Below, piece after piece: positions 8,705-18,235 of a DNA stretch of 64,000 nt. The DNA is from Paenibacillus vietnamensis (GTDB taxonomy: Bacteria; Bacillota; Bacilli; Paenibacillales; Paenibacillaceae). Each line of letters opens with the position of its first letter. The first letter of the stretch is position 1. The stretch is taken from NCBI RefSeq assembly GCF_020169515.1, contig NZ_JAHMHW010000011.1, forward strand, positions 1 through 64,000. The letters are read 5' to 3'. The translations under genes and the position numbers were made by a program. The notes beneath the pieces were generated by a model. It made no database searches. It was given only the letters and a program-made list of their open reading frames with translations, and was not told the DNA's origin.

Positions 8705-9487
8705 TCAAGCATCGCTTCTGTATTTATATTGCCTAGGCGAGACGCCGACGAACTTTTTAAACTGGCGCATAAAATGGGTGTCGTTCTCGTAACCGCACAA
8801 GTTTGAAATATGGGTAACGGATAACTCGCTGTGATCCAAAAGATACTTCGCATGTTCAAGCCTGGCGTTAATGATATCCATCATGACGGAGCAATGGAAT
8901 AAATCTTTATAGATATGCTGGAAATACGATTTGCTCATATTTAAACGAGAGGCCAGCTCCTGTACGGAAACGTTTTGATGAGGAGATCTGTAAAGCTCGT
9001 TGCGCAGTTCTGAGAATGGAATGTAATACCGGTGGAGTTTATCCGGGGCGGTTCGTTCCCGCAAGTCACCCAGCTTCATAAAAAATGACCGAAGATCGCA
9101 ATCGATAATCTGGTCACGCAGCGGTCCGCCCAGGCGAAAGGTGTTCTGCAGATCCATGATGCATCTGGATATCAGGAGCGGATCCGAGGCTTTAACGGGA
9201 GTGTCCGACGGAAAATTCAAATTCAGCAGGAATGCCTGTAAATCGTCGCCATTACAATGAAACCAGTCGTTGATAAACGGGCTTTCAAGCTCGCGGTAAT
9301 AATGGGGAGTTGCAGGTTGAAATAAGATAAACGTATTATTTTCAACGGTTAATGTGCTGTCGTGCAGCTTCACTTCCGCATTGCTTTTAAAGAAAACGAA
9401 GGTGTAGTTTCCCGAGCCGTTCGGCCGGTTCCTAACGATTCCGTCTTTGTGAACGAGATGATACCCGCAAGAAATCAATCTAAGCAT
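8705..9487 (-). CDS. AraC-family regulator
   Basis: 260 aa from the ATG at 9487, which has TTTAGGAG eight bases upstream; a longer in-frame start at 9559 has none. The N-terminal half is a cupin-like ligand domain. The C-terminal AraC helix-turn-helix (about 160-258) contains LNMSKSYFQHIYKDLFHCS and ends at FKKFVGVSPRQYKYR. It is divergent from the DUF2264 gene, about 120 bp apart, and probably regulates it. Confidence 0.9.
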   Translation of the reverse strand: MLRLISCGYHLVHKDGIVRNRPNGSGNYTFVFFKSNAEVKLHDSTLTVENNTFILFQPATPHYYRELESPFINDWFHCNGDDLQAFLLNLNFPSDTPVKASDPLLISRCIMDLQNTFRLGGPLRDQIIDCDLRSFFMKLGDLRERTAPDKLHRYYIPFSELRNELYRSPHQNVSVQELASRLNMSKSYFQHIYKDLFHCSVMMDIINARLEHAKYLLDHSELSVTHISNLCGYENDTHFMRQFKKFVGVSPRQYKYRSDA

Positions 9488-9606
9488 CGAACACACTCCT
9501 AAAGCACAATAGGTCAGTTTTTCATCATTATAGTTTATTGAATGCCAGTGAACAACCATCTATACTTTGTTCAAGCTGCAGACTTGGGCAAAGGGGGAGT
9601 AAGGTT

Positions 9607-10743
9607 ATGATAGCGGATAGAAAGTATTGGATTGATACGTTGGTTCGAATTGTGCATCCTGTTCTAAATGCCTTATCGGAACGGAGGCTTCGAATCGAAA
9701 TGCCTGTAGAAGCGCGTTGGGACGACCGGCCCGACTACACGCACTTGGAAGCGCTGGGGCGAACACTGGCCGGTATTGCACCATGGCTTGAATACGGACC
9801 GCGTTCGGGAGAAGAAGGGGACATTCGATCCCGTATTGCAGATTTGGCGAGGAGGGCAATCGACGCGGCGACGGATCCGGCTTCACCTGACTTCATGAAT
9901 TTCGAGAGGGGCGGCCAGCCGGTGGTCGACGCGGCTTTTCTGGCTAATGCGGTGCTTCGCGCTCCAAACGAGCTGTATGAGCAGCTCGAGCCGAATGTAA
10001 AAGCAAATTTGATCGCAGCTCTGGCAGCTACGCGGATTATTCGCCCCGTATTCAGCAATTGGCTGCTGTTCAGCGCCATGATCGAAGCCGCTCTGTGCCG
10101 GATGGGCGCTCAATGGGACCGCATGCGCATTGATTATGCGCTCCGGCAGCATGAGCAATGGTATGCGGGCGACGGAGCTTACGGAGATGGCCCGGCTTTT
10201 CATTGGGATTATTATAACAGCTTTGTCATTCAACCGATGCTGGTTGACATATTGGATGCGGTGGGCGATCAATTCGGCGACTGGTCAGAGCTTCGTGACA
10301 AGGTGCTGAAGAGGGCTGTGCGTTACGCAGCTGTTCAGGAGCGGTTGATCTCGCCGGAAGGGACCTTCCCGCCGATCGGCCGATCGCTTGCCTATCGTTT
10401 TGGTGCATTTCAGCATTTATCCTTGATCGCATTAAAGGAACAGCTTCCGGAGGAAATCGAACCGTCTCAGGTTCGCTGCGCGCTGACGGCTGTAATAAAG
10501 CGGCAGATCGAGATGCCGGGTACGTTCGACGAAGGCGGCTGGCTTCGAATCGGCTTTGCCGGCAGCCAGCCGGAGGCCGGCGAAGGCTATATTTCGACGG
10601 GCAGCTTGTACCTGTGCACGACGGTATTTTTGGCGCTGGGGCTATCTCCTGACGCTGCATTCTGGCAAGGGGAGGCCGAGTGGACGGCAAAGAAGGCATG
10701 GTCCGGCGGCGACTTCCCTATCGATAAGGCCATATCGGGATAA
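9607..10743 (+). CDS. DUF2264-family protein
   Basis: 378 aa from ATG 9607, with GGGGGAG seven bases upstream; the open frame extends earlier without a site. Typical DUF2264 features are the opening WIDTLVRIVHPVLNALSERRL, a long helical body and AYGDGPAFHWDYYNSFVIQPM near residue 200. The helical toroid resembles polysaccharide-acting folds, and the family often sits in glycan-degradation loci, but no reaction is established that I can state. There is no signal peptide. The divergent AraC gene suggests sugar-inducible expression. Confidence 0.88.
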   Translation: MIADRKYWIDTLVRIVHPVLNALSERRLRIEMPVEARWDDRPDYTHLEALGRTLAGIAPWLEYGPRSGEEGDIRSRIADLARRAIDAATDPASPDFMNFERGGQPVVDAAFLANAVLRAPNELYEQLEPNVKANLIAALAATRIIRPVFSNWLLFSAMIEAALCRMGAQWDRMRIDYALRQHEQWYAGDGAYGDGPAFHWDYYNSFVIQPMLVDILDAVGDQFGDWSELRDKVLKRAVRYAAVQERLISPEGTFPPIGRSLAYRFGAFQHLSLIALKEQLPEEIEPSQVRCALTAVIKRQIEMPGTFDEGGWLRIGFAGSQPEAGEGYISTGSLYLCTTVFLALGLSPDAAFWQGEAEWTAKKAWSGGDFPIDKAISG

Positions 10744-10752
10744 CGAAAAAAA

Positions 10753-10782
10753 CAAGCCGGCTAAGTGCCGGCTTGCCGTTTT
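10753..10782 (+). terminator. Intrinsic terminator after the DUF2264 gene
   Basis: CAAGCCGGC (10753-10761) and GCCGGCTTG (10767-10775) form a 9-bp stem with a 5-nt loop, followed by CCGTTTTG. Confidence 0.85.
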
Positions 10783-10789
10783 GAAAATA

Positions 10790-10880
10790 TAAGGTATAAA
10801 TTTCACTTAATACTGGACTTATATTTCATCGCGAAACGTATGCTCTGCCTCCGAAGGACGACGACAGTCGTTTATGCTTG
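10790..10880 (+). repeat. Structured intergenic repeat, copy 2
   Basis: About three quarters identical by eye to 5875-5972, in the same orientation, and directly abutting the stop codon of the minus-strand gene at 10881. The outer stem is kept (GCGAAACG with CGTTTATGC, a G-U pair replacing G-C). The inner stem is partly decayed. Confidence 0.65.
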
Positions 10881-11261
10881 TCAATCGTGATAAATTAATC
10901 TTGTAGGTGTACCTTTATAATTTGTTTTTTTTACATAAAGTTCGGCTTGTCCACCTCCATCAGTAAATCCGCTAACATCAAATACATCATTCTCGCCAGG
11001 GCATACAGAGCGCTTTCCTATATAGTCATCCGGATCATAAGGATCATATTCCCACAGCTCATAGCTTACGCACACTGTATTGTACGGGTCACTTGTTACT
11101 TTCCAGCTGCCCCCGCCGGAATCCCAGCTGCTTCCGGTCGAATAAACCGTTTCTTCGCCAATATAATCCCATGTTCCGGCCCCTGCTGATGCAGATGGTA
11201 CGGCAGCAGACAGGGCAAAAGCGCAGGTCACCGGCAAAATTAGTTTTTTAAGCTTGTTCAT
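10881..11261 (-). CDS. Small secreted protein of unknown function
   Basis: 126 aa from the ATG at 11261, chosen because AAGGGGGTGA lies just upstream. A classical signal peptide (MNKLKKLILPV, hydrophobic core, cleavage near SASAGA) is followed by about 95 residues rich in Gly, Ser, Asp and Tyr, with two cysteines near residues 63 and 86. It is probably an extracellular beta-rich protein. No family is recognised. The repeat copy 2 forms its 3' flank. Confidence 0.8.
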   Translation of the reverse strand: MNKLKKLILPVTCAFALSAAVPSASAGAGTWDYIGEETVYSTGSSWDSGGGSWKVTSDPYNTVCVSYELWEYDPYDPDDYIGKRSVCPGENDVFDVSGFTDGGGQAELYVKKTNYKGTPTRLIYHD

Positions 11262-11494
11262 TATTTCACCCCCTTCCATTCGGAACACCTTACGTCATTT
11301 TACAATATTCTGGAATATCGCTTGCGCTTAGTTAAAAAATTCTAATCCAAGGTTTACCATCATGCGGATGAGCAGGTTTCCAGACAAATGACCGCTGCTG
11401 CGGATGTTTCCTATTTTATTGAAATAAATGGGTGAATTATGCAACAAATCCAGACGTTGCTCGTCTTAAGTAAGATAAGAGAATTTATGGATAT

Positions 11495-13540
11495 GTGGTG
11501 ATTAAAGTGCAGGAAGATCCGCAAAAGCGGGAAATCATAAATCGTCGTCATTTTTCATTTCGATTGAATGTATTTTTCTTTATCACGTTCGTATTGTTTA
11601 GCGTCTTAATCGTTCGGCTGGCCATTTTGCAGTTTGTGGAAGGACCTACGCTTACAGCGGCGGGCGCCGATAAAGCAACACGAAGCGTAAAGCTTCCGCC
11701 GATCCGGGGAGATATTTACGATTCTACAGGCTATCCAATCGCGTATTCCACATCCACCCAATCGTTATATTACAGTATACAGCCGGGGCTAAAACTGGAA
11801 GCTGCAAGGGCGAATGCAAGAGACATGGCTGGAAAGCTGCACGAAGTGTTTATGGAGTACGGAAATCCGGCGAAAGCAATGAGCAAAGACGATATTATAC
11901 GCCAGATGGACCTTGAGTTCAGCAGGAATATCATCTCGACACCACGGCGCATCAAATCCGGCTTAACCAATAAAGAGCTTGCTTATCTTATGGAAAACCG
12001 CACGTCGTTCCCAGGCGTCGACATCATGGAGGAAAGCGTGCGTAACTACGACACCGGTTCCATTGCGGTTCAGCTGGTAGGCTATTTAAAAAAGTATAAG
12101 GGAGTTCGGGAAACCGTAGATTTTTACAAGGAAAAAAGCAGCGAAGAAGATCCTACACTTGAGTATTTAGAGGAAGAGGACGTCGGCATGGACGGCTTGG
12201 AGTACATGTATCAGGACGTTCTACGGGGAAAGAACGGTGTAAAAACGTACCCGGTTAATAATGCAGAGCGTATTATCGGACCGATGCAAATTACAAATCC
12301 CGAAAAGGGCTCAGACATTTATCTCACCATCAATAAAAACATACAGTTGAAAACAGAGCAAGCTATCATAGATCATCTCAAACAGATATCGACTTCGTCC
12401 AATAGATATGAACGTGCCGACTATGCCAAAACCGGCTTTGCCGTAGCCATGGAGGTGGATACCGGTAAAGTGGTAGCAATGGCCAGCATGCCGGATTACG
12501 ATCCTAATATTTGGGCTGGCGGTCGGATTAGTGCTGAGGACTACGAGAACTTCTCGAATGTATTGGAAAACGGCACGATTCGCAGCGTCTATGGCAAGTA
12601 TGAGTCGGAGGAAGAAAGGAGGAAACATCCCTCGTCTATTGTACCTCCTGGATCTACAATGAAGCCATTATCCGTATTAATCGGGTTAAATGAAAAATTG
12701 TTTAGCACTTCGGAGTACTACACGGATACCGGCAGATTCAGTTACGGTAAAACAGGCTACGAGACTTATGTTACAAATTCCCAGGGACATGTGTACGGGA
12801 GCATAGATGGTGCGGAAGCGATTCAGTATTCATCGAACCCATTTATGGCAGCTATGGTTGGCAACAAGCTTTTTAAAAGAGGCGACAGGAACGGCAAAAG
12901 CAGTGTTGAGATTTGGGATTCCTATATGAAGCAATTTGGACTAGGTGTGTTAACTGAAAGCGGTTTGTTTGGAGAATCTAAAGGAATTATCGATTATTTT
13001 GATTCGGCTGAGAGATTCAGTCCGCAGGCTGCACTAATTTTGGCTTCCTATGGCCAGCAAGGACGTTACACGACGCTGCAGCTTGCTCAATACACAGCAA
13101 TGCTGGCCAATCATGGCAAACGGTTGAAGCCGCAATTTGTAAATGAGATTAAAGATTCGGACGGGAATGTTATCGGGCGGTTTAAGCCGGAGATTTTGAA
13201 CACCGTAGATTTACCTGTTGAATATTGGAACGAAATTGAAAAGGGCATGTCGTTGGTGAAATCAGAAGGCTTTGAAGGCGTGGATTATACCTACAGGAGG
13301 AAGACGGGCACATCGGAGCAGGATGTCGCGAAACGCACAGCGGAAAACGCCGTCTTCATCGCTTACGCCCCTGCGGAAAAACCTAAGCTTGCCGTAGCGG
13401 TTGTTGTACCGGATGGCGGCTTTGGGGGTTATGGTGCATCGCCGATAGCCCGTAAAATTTTTGATGCTTACAACGAGGAAATTGGTTTGACAGGCGTGCC
13501 TAAGAAAAAGTTGGTTGCAGCGATAACTGACATGGAATGA
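11495..13540 (+). CDS. Class B penicillin-binding protein (peptidoglycan D,D-transpeptidase)
   Basis: 681 aa. A short cytoplasmic tail and one membrane anchor (about 24-45) are followed by the PBP dimerisation domain (about 85-265) and the transpeptidase domain. The active-site motifs are in order: SxxK as GSTMK near 387, SxN as SSN near 446, and KTG as RKTGTSE near 604. It cross-links peptidoglycan outside the membrane and is a beta-lactam target. The start is uncertain: GTG 11495 or GTG 11498, without a clear ribosome site. It stands alone, ending in a strong terminator. Confidence 0.93.
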   Translation: MVIKVQEDPQKREIINRRHFSFRLNVFFFITFVLFSVLIVRLAILQFVEGPTLTAAGADKATRSVKLPPIRGDIYDSTGYPIAYSTSTQSLYYSIQPGLKLEAARANARDMAGKLHEVFMEYGNPAKAMSKDDIIRQMDLEFSRNIISTPRRIKSGLTNKELAYLMENRTSFPGVDIMEESVRNYDTGSIAVQLVGYLKKYKGVRETVDFYKEKSSEEDPTLEYLEEEDVGMDGLEYMYQDVLRGKNGVKTYPVNNAERIIGPMQITNPEKGSDIYLTINKNIQLKTEQAIIDHLKQISTSSNRYERADYAKTGFAVAMEVDTGKVVAMASMPDYDPNIWAGGRISAEDYENFSNVLENGTIRSVYGKYESEEERRKHPSSIVPPGSTMKPLSVLIGLNEKLFSTSEYYTDTGRFSYGKTGYETYVTNSQGHVYGSIDGAEAIQYSSNPFMAAMVGNKLFKRGDRNGKSSVEIWDSYMKQFGLGVLTESGLFGESKGIIDYFDSAERFSPQAALILASYGQQGRYTTLQLAQYTAMLANHGKRLKPQFVNEIKDSDGNVIGRFKPEILNTVDLPVEYWNEIEKGMSLVKSEGFEGVDYTYRRKTGTSEQDVAKRTAENAVFIAYAPAEKPKLAVAVVVPDGGFGGYGASPIARKIFDAYNEEIGLTGVPKKKLVAAITDME

Positions 13541-13606
13541 AGTGTCAGGCAGATTGGATATGTGATCGTTATATTATGTTTCCTCTTTAAACAGACTCCT
13601 GAAAAA

Positions 13607-13642
13607 GAAGGCAGCCGTCCTCCATGACGGTTGCCTTCTTCA
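13607..13642 (+). terminator. Intrinsic terminator after the PBP gene
   Basis: GAAGGCAGCCGTC (13607-13619) pairs with GACGGTTGCCTTC (13626-13638) over 13 bp with one wobble. The rest of the gap to 13873 is AT-rich and shows no gene. Confidence 0.85.
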
Positions 13643-13875
13643 TGTTTATCGTTTGCCGGATCAGCGGCTCATCCCAAATAAGTTTTGCTTGAGATCTTCT
13701 GAAGTTTATAATATTATTAACTTGTTTATAAATGAGTTAATATTTCTCTGAAATGCAAAAGTTTTATCAACTTCAATTCTATTGGAACCGTGGGAGGTGA
13801 GGGAAAGCATAAGTATTATAAACAGTAAAATGAATACGCTTGCATATTAACGGATAACGGGAGGAGAAGTATTTG

Positions 13876-16428
13876 ATGAGTAAACGTTCATCTATTAGAT
13901 TCGTTCTTCTATTATTAATATTTATATTAATGATGTCGAATGTCGTACTTGCGGAGGGCACTGCCGCAACGGATAGCTTGCCAAGCGATAATAGCAATAA
14001 ACCTTATCTTGACGAGCAGGGAGAAGCTCCGGCATTTACAAACGTTTCCGTTCACGACCCTTCAATCGTAAAAGACGGCGACACGTATTACGTGTTCGGT
14101 TCTCATATCGACGCTGCGAAGTCGACGGATTTGCAGAATTGGACTCGTTTTACGAATGGATACAAGACACCTGGCAATGCTCTGTATGGAGATCTATCCG
14201 CAAATCTGGCAGGTTCCTTTGCATGGGCCGGAGAAAACGATTCCGATAGCAAAGGCGGGTTTTCCGTTTGGGCTCCCGATGTTTTCTGGAACAAAGACTA
14301 TATCAATAAGGACGGAACAACCGGCGCCTATATGATGTATTACAGCGCATCATCCACGTATATTCGTTCGGCCATCGGTTTTGCGGTAGCGCAGAATATA
14401 GAAGGACCGTATACGTACGGGGATACCGTCATCTATTCCGGGTTTACCCGGGATGAAGCGTACGATAACAACAGCGTAATCAACAAGAAATGGACAAATA
14501 CGAATATTCAGGCGTTAATCGATAACGGCACGTTAACGGGAACCAGGCCGGAGTGGTTCAATGCAAACGGAACTTATAACAACTATATTTATCCGAATGC
14601 GATCGACTCGACTCTGTTTTATGACGAGAGCGGGAAGCTGTGGATGACATACGGTTCATGGTCCGGCGGCATTTTTCTGCTTGAAATGGATAAATCGACG
14701 GGTAAAGCCATCTATCCGGGGGAGGACGGCACGACGTCCGACGGCAGACTGATCGACCGGTATTTCGGGACGAAAATTGCAGGCGGCTATTATAAATCGG
14801 GCGAAGGTCCGTATATTGTGTATGACAAGAGCATGGACTATTACTACTTGTACGTAACTTACGGGTGGTTAGGGGCAGACGGCGGTTACAATATGAGACA
14901 GTTCCGTTCAAGAAATCCCGAGGGCCCTTATGTTGACGCCCAAGGCAAAAATGCCGTTTTACCGGGGGCAACGGACAATGCTCCTTATGGCAACAAGCTG
15001 ATAGGCAACTATCTGTTTGATCGAAAAATCGGGGATGCCGGAACGGGCATCGGCGTAGGATACGTTTCTCCGGGCCATAATTCCGTCTATTACGACGAGA
15101 AAACCGGCAAGCAATTCCTGGTTTTCCATGCAAGATTCCCGCAAACCGGCGAATTCCACGAGCTTCGGGTTCACCAGATGTTTATGAATAAAGACGGCTG
15201 GCCGGTAGTTGCTCCATACCGTTACACAGGTGAGACCCTTGATAAAGTAAACATTCAGGATTTGATCGGGGAGTACAAATTCATTAATCATGGGAAAAAC
15301 TATTCCGGAGCGATTACGAGCTCGGTTCTCATTCGGTTGAATGAAGACTATTCCATTTCCGGCGATGTGAACGGCACTTGGGCGAGGACAAGCCACAATC
15401 AAGCGAAAATCACCGTGAACGGAGTCACTTATAAAGGCGTATTCGTGCGTCTTTGGGATCCGGTTTCGGAACGTTATGTCATGACGTTCACCGCGATGTC
15501 GAATGAAGGAATTTCGGTCTGGGGAAGCAAGCTTCCCGGTAAAACGGATCAGGAAATCGTCACGGATGTTGTGAACGATTTGGACCTCGGCGATACCGCG
15601 AACGTCATTTCCAATTTGACGCTTCCGGCAGAAGGGACCAGGCACGCACAAATTAGCTGGCAGACTTCGGATTCCGGCGTTGTAACGGAAACAGGCGTCA
15701 TCAGCCGGCCGGAGGCCGGTTCGGACAGCGTGACGGCTGAGCTAACCGCAACCATCTCGAAAGGTGATGTCATCGCTACCAAAAGCTTTACAATCACGGT
15801 ATTGCCTTACCAGGCAGCCGGTTTGGCCGCTCATTACGCGTTCGAAGACAACTTGAGCGATACGACGGGTCATTTTGGCGCAGGTACGTTAACCGGTAAT
15901 CGCATCAATACTTCCGGCGGCAGTATGACGTATGGCGAGGGCGTGAGCGGAAAAGCCGCAGCGTTCGACGGAGCATCCGGCGTACGCTTGCCCGACGGGC
16001 TTATCGCCAGCCATACGTACTCTGTCTCGGTTTGGTTAAAACCGGAGCAGTTAACAACGTTTACGACGACTTTCTTTGGCGCAAGAGACAGCAGCAATTG
16101 GATAAGCCTTGTTCCGAACGGTCCGGTCGGCGGGAATACGATGGTTTGGTCCGGCACCTCATGGTACGATGCGGTTACAGGCATGACGATCCCTGTCGGG
16201 GCATGGAGCCATTTGGCGTTAACCGTCGATAACGGAACGATCCATGTTTATGTGAACGGCGAAGAGAAGTTTACAGGCACGAAATTCCCGAACGTCTTCA
16301 CGACTGCGGGTGCTAGCTTCAGCTTGGGCGTTAACTGGTGGGATAAGCCATTCAAGGGACGGATGGATGAATTGCGCATTTACGAAGGCGCGCTTTCACC
16401 GGCGGAAGTTGCAAGCTTGGCGAAATAA
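13876..16428 (+). CDS. Secreted GH43 endo-arabinanase-like enzyme with LamG domain
   Basis: 850 aa from ATG 13876, GGGAGGAG upstream (TTG 13873 is also possible). Order: signal peptide (about 1-27); five-bladed GH43 propeller (about 50-420) with the three expected acids, Asp61 (HDPS), Asp244 (AIDSTLF) and Glu310 (GEGPY); the beta-barrel domain that follows extended arabinanases of the AbnB type (about 425-550); an Ig-like domain (about 555-640); and a LamG/concanavalin domain (about 645-845) for carbohydrate binding. Such enzymes cut alpha-1,5-arabinan outside the cell. It is monocistronic. Confidence 0.9.
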   Translation: MSKRSSIRFVLLLLIFILMMSNVVLAEGTAATDSLPSDNSNKPYLDEQGEAPAFTNVSVHDPSIVKDGDTYYVFGSHIDAAKSTDLQNWTRFTNGYKTPGNALYGDLSANLAGSFAWAGENDSDSKGGFSVWAPDVFWNKDYINKDGTTGAYMMYYSASSTYIRSAIGFAVAQNIEGPYTYGDTVIYSGFTRDEAYDNNSVINKKWTNTNIQALIDNGTLTGTRPEWFNANGTYNNYIYPNAIDSTLFYDESGKLWMTYGSWSGGIFLLEMDKSTGKAIYPGEDGTTSDGRLIDRYFGTKIAGGYYKSGEGPYIVYDKSMDYYYLYVTYGWLGADGGYNMRQFRSRNPEGPYVDAQGKNAVLPGATDNAPYGNKLIGNYLFDRKIGDAGTGIGVGYVSPGHNSVYYDEKTGKQFLVFHARFPQTGEFHELRVHQMFMNKDGWPVVAPYRYTGETLDKVNIQDLIGEYKFINHGKNYSGAITSSVLIRLNEDYSISGDVNGTWARTSHNQAKITVNGVTYKGVFVRLWDPVSERYVMTFTAMSNEGISVWGSKLPGKTDQEIVTDVVNDLDLGDTANVISNLTLPAEGTRHAQISWQTSDSGVVTETGVISRPEAGSDSVTAELTATISKGDVIATKSFTITVLPYQAAGLAAHYAFEDNLSDTTGHFGAGTLTGNRINTSGGSMTYGEGVSGKAAAFDGASGVRLPDGLIASHTYSVSVWLKPEQLTTFTTTFFGARDSSNWISLVPNGPVGGNTMVWSGTSWYDAVTGMTIPVGAWSHLALTVDNGTIHVYVNGEEKFTGTKFPNVFTTAGASFSLGVNWWDKPFKGRMDELRIYEGALSPAEVASLAK

Positions 16429-16434
16429 AATATA

Positions 16435-16478
16435 GCGGCCCCTTAGACTATTTCCGGTCCAAGGGGCCGCTGATTTAA
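16435..16478. terminator. Bidirectional terminator between GH43 and ABC-F genes
   Basis: GCGGCCCCTT (16435-16444) and AAGGGGCCGC (16461-16470) form a perfect 10-bp stem between two convergent genes. Confidence 0.85.
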
Positions 16479-16480
16479 TT

Positions 16481-17959
16481 TCAGAGCTCGACGATTTTAG
16501 TAGCGATATTTTTGCAAAACTCGCTGTCATGCTCTACAAAAAGCAAGGTCGGCGAATATTCAAGCAGCAGCTCTTCGATCTGCATCCGCGAAATGACATC
16601 GATAAAATTCAGCGGCTCATCCCAAATATGGAGATGGGCTTTTTCACAAAGACTTTTGGCGATCAGCACTTTCTTCTTCTGGCCGCCGCTGAACGACGAG
16701 ATGTCCTTTTCGAACTGCACTCTGGCAAAATCGAGTTTTCTTAAGATCGATTTAAACAGGCTCTCGTCGATCTCATGAGCGGCGGCATAGTCGGATAAAT
16801 TGCCTTGAAGCCGGGACGTATCCTGCGAAACGTAGGAAATTTTCAGCTGGCTGCCCTTTCTGAACACACCCGTGTAATCGATGGCTTCGCCGCAGATCAG
16901 CTTAAGAATACTCGTTTTGCCGGAGCCGTTCTGGCCGGAAAGGGCGATGCGATCGCCTTGCTCGATTGTAAAGCTGATATCGGAGCACACCTTCTTCCCG
17001 CCGTAAAAAATCGACACGTGGTCCAGCTCGGCCAGCCTGCTTTTGTGGTAAACCAGCTGCGAAATTTTCAAGCTGTCCGAGCTTTCGATGTTTTTAAGGA
17101 GCTGGGACTTCTCGTCGATGGCGGACTGCTGTCTTTGCTCGATCGATTTGGAGCGTTTCATCATTTTGGCGGCTTTGTGCCCGACATACCCTTTGTCGAC
17201 CTTGGAGCCGGAATTCCGGGTGCCGTTTTTCGTTTTTTCCACTTCGTGCGACCAGCTGCTCGTTCGTTTCGCGGCATCCGACAGACGTTTAATATCCTTT
17301 TTCAGTTTGTCGTTCTCGGCAAGCTCGAATTGGTCCTGCTTCTGTTTATTTTCCCGCCAGTCGGAGAAGTTCCCTTTCTGAATTTCGATGTTCGTCCTGT
17401 TGATGGAGAGGATATGGTCCACGCAGTTATCCAGAAAAGCTCTGTCATGCGATACCAGAATAAATCCGCTTTTCGATTTGAGATAATCGCTGACCAGCTT
17501 TCTTGCGTTCCGGTCCAGATGATTCGTCGGTTCATCGATCAGCAGGAAGCTGTTTTCCTTCAAAAATAACGCTGCAAGCAGCATCTTCGTCTGCTCTCCA
17601 TTGGACAGGGAATGAAAGGGGCGGTACAAAGCATCCTCGGAAACCTTTAGCAGAGAAAACTCGCGCAGCAGCTCCCAATGAACGTAATCCGGAAAAATGC
17701 CGGCGATGACATCGAGAGTATTGTCTTCCTTATTGTCGACCTGGAAAGGGAAATATTCAAAGCCGACGCGGGCCGAAATCGTTCCGCTGTATTCATGTTT
17801 TCCGAGCAGCAGCTGAAGAAAGGTGGTTTTGCCTCTGCCGTTCCTGCCCGTAAATCCCAATTTCCAATCGGTATCGATCTGGAAGCTTACGTCCTCAAAG
17901 ATCGGATCGTAGCTTCCGTCATAAGCGAAGGTTAAGTTTGAAACTTGAATTAACGACAT
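16481..17959 (-). CDS. ABC-F ribosomal protection protein, Lsa-like
   Basis: 492 aa from the ATG at 17959, which has AGGAGG nine bases upstream. Two ABC domains have Walker A motifs GRNGRGKTT and GQNGSGKTS, signatures LSNGEQ and FSGGQ, and Walker B motifs in LLIDEPTNHLD and LHIWDEP. There are no membrane helices, and a long charged linker lies between the domains, as expected for ABC-F proteins. The N-terminus (SLIQVSNLTFAYDGSYDPIF) is closest to the Lsa group, which displaces lincosamides, streptogramin A and pleuromutilins from the ribosome. The attenuator upstream supports antibiotic-inducible expression. The exact drug range is inferred. Confidence 0.9.
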   Translation of the reverse strand: MSLIQVSNLTFAYDGSYDPIFEDVSFQIDTDWKLGFTGRNGRGKTTFLQLLLGKHEYSGTISARVGFEYFPFQVDNKEDNTLDVIAGIFPDYVHWELLREFSLLKVSEDALYRPFHSLSNGEQTKMLLAALFLKENSFLLIDEPTNHLDRNARKLVSDYLKSKSGFILVSHDRAFLDNCVDHILSINRTNIEIQKGNFSDWRENKQKQDQFELAENDKLKKDIKRLSDAAKRTSSWSHEVEKTKNGTRNSGSKVDKGYVGHKAAKMMKRSKSIEQRQQSAIDEKSQLLKNIESSDSLKISQLVYHKSRLAELDHVSIFYGGKKVCSDISFTIEQGDRIALSGQNGSGKTSILKLICGEAIDYTGVFRKGSQLKISYVSQDTSRLQGNLSDYAAAHEIDESLFKSILRKLDFARVQFEKDISSFSGGQKKKVLIAKSLCEKAHLHIWDEPLNFIDVISRMQIEELLLEYSPTLLFVEHDSEFCKNIATKIVEL

Positions 17960-17978
17960 AACATGTATCCTCCTGTAT

Positions 17979-18022
17979 GAAAAAAATAGAAAAAGCTGCA
18001 AGAAAGTTACCTTCTTGCAGCT
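17979..18022 (-). terminator. Leader terminator of the ABC-F attenuator
   Basis: Read on the minus strand, AGCTGCAAGAA (18022-18012) pairs with TTCTTGCAGCT (18004-17994), followed by a T-rich run to 17979, only about 20 nt before the ABC-F start codon. Confidence 0.88.
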
Positions 18023-18201
18023 CAAATAGATACAGCAAATCCAGCCCCTTGCGGGGTGCCTGGATAAGGATATTTGGGCTGAAGGAAAGGAAGATGTAAC
18101 TTTCTTGCTTAATAAAGAATAAAACAAGCGAAAACAAGCGGATAAGACCGCCGATGCACGTTTTATTCATTTACCAGTCTGCAAGAAAATTACATATCCA
18201 T
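17990..18201 (-). promoter_or_regulatory. Transcription attenuator controlling the ABC-F gene
   Basis: Three mutually exclusive pairings are readable. Segment A (18195-18181) pairs with B (18108-18094) over 15 bp with one G-U. B (18108-18096) also pairs perfectly over 13 bp with the 3' arm of the terminator (18010-17998). The terminator arms pair with each other. A separate strong stem with a GCAA loop lies at 18039-18065. A three-codon ORF overlaps A, so a stalled ribosome there would free B to break the terminator. Antibiotic-responsive attenuators of this logic are known upstream of ABC-F genes. Confidence 0.82.
18190..18201 (-). CDS. Three-codon upstream ORF (Met-Asp-Met) in the ABC-F leader
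   Basis: Read on the minus strand as ATG GAT ATG TAA, with GCGGGA just upstream and AGGGG about 12 bases upstream. It lies within about 35 nt of the predicted transcript start and overlaps segment A of the attenuator, the position expected for a drug-sensing leader ORF. Translation is inferred. Confidence 0.5.
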   Translation of the reverse strand: MDM

Positions 18202-18235
18202 GTTCCCGCTCAACCCCTGTCGTTAATTTGAAACC

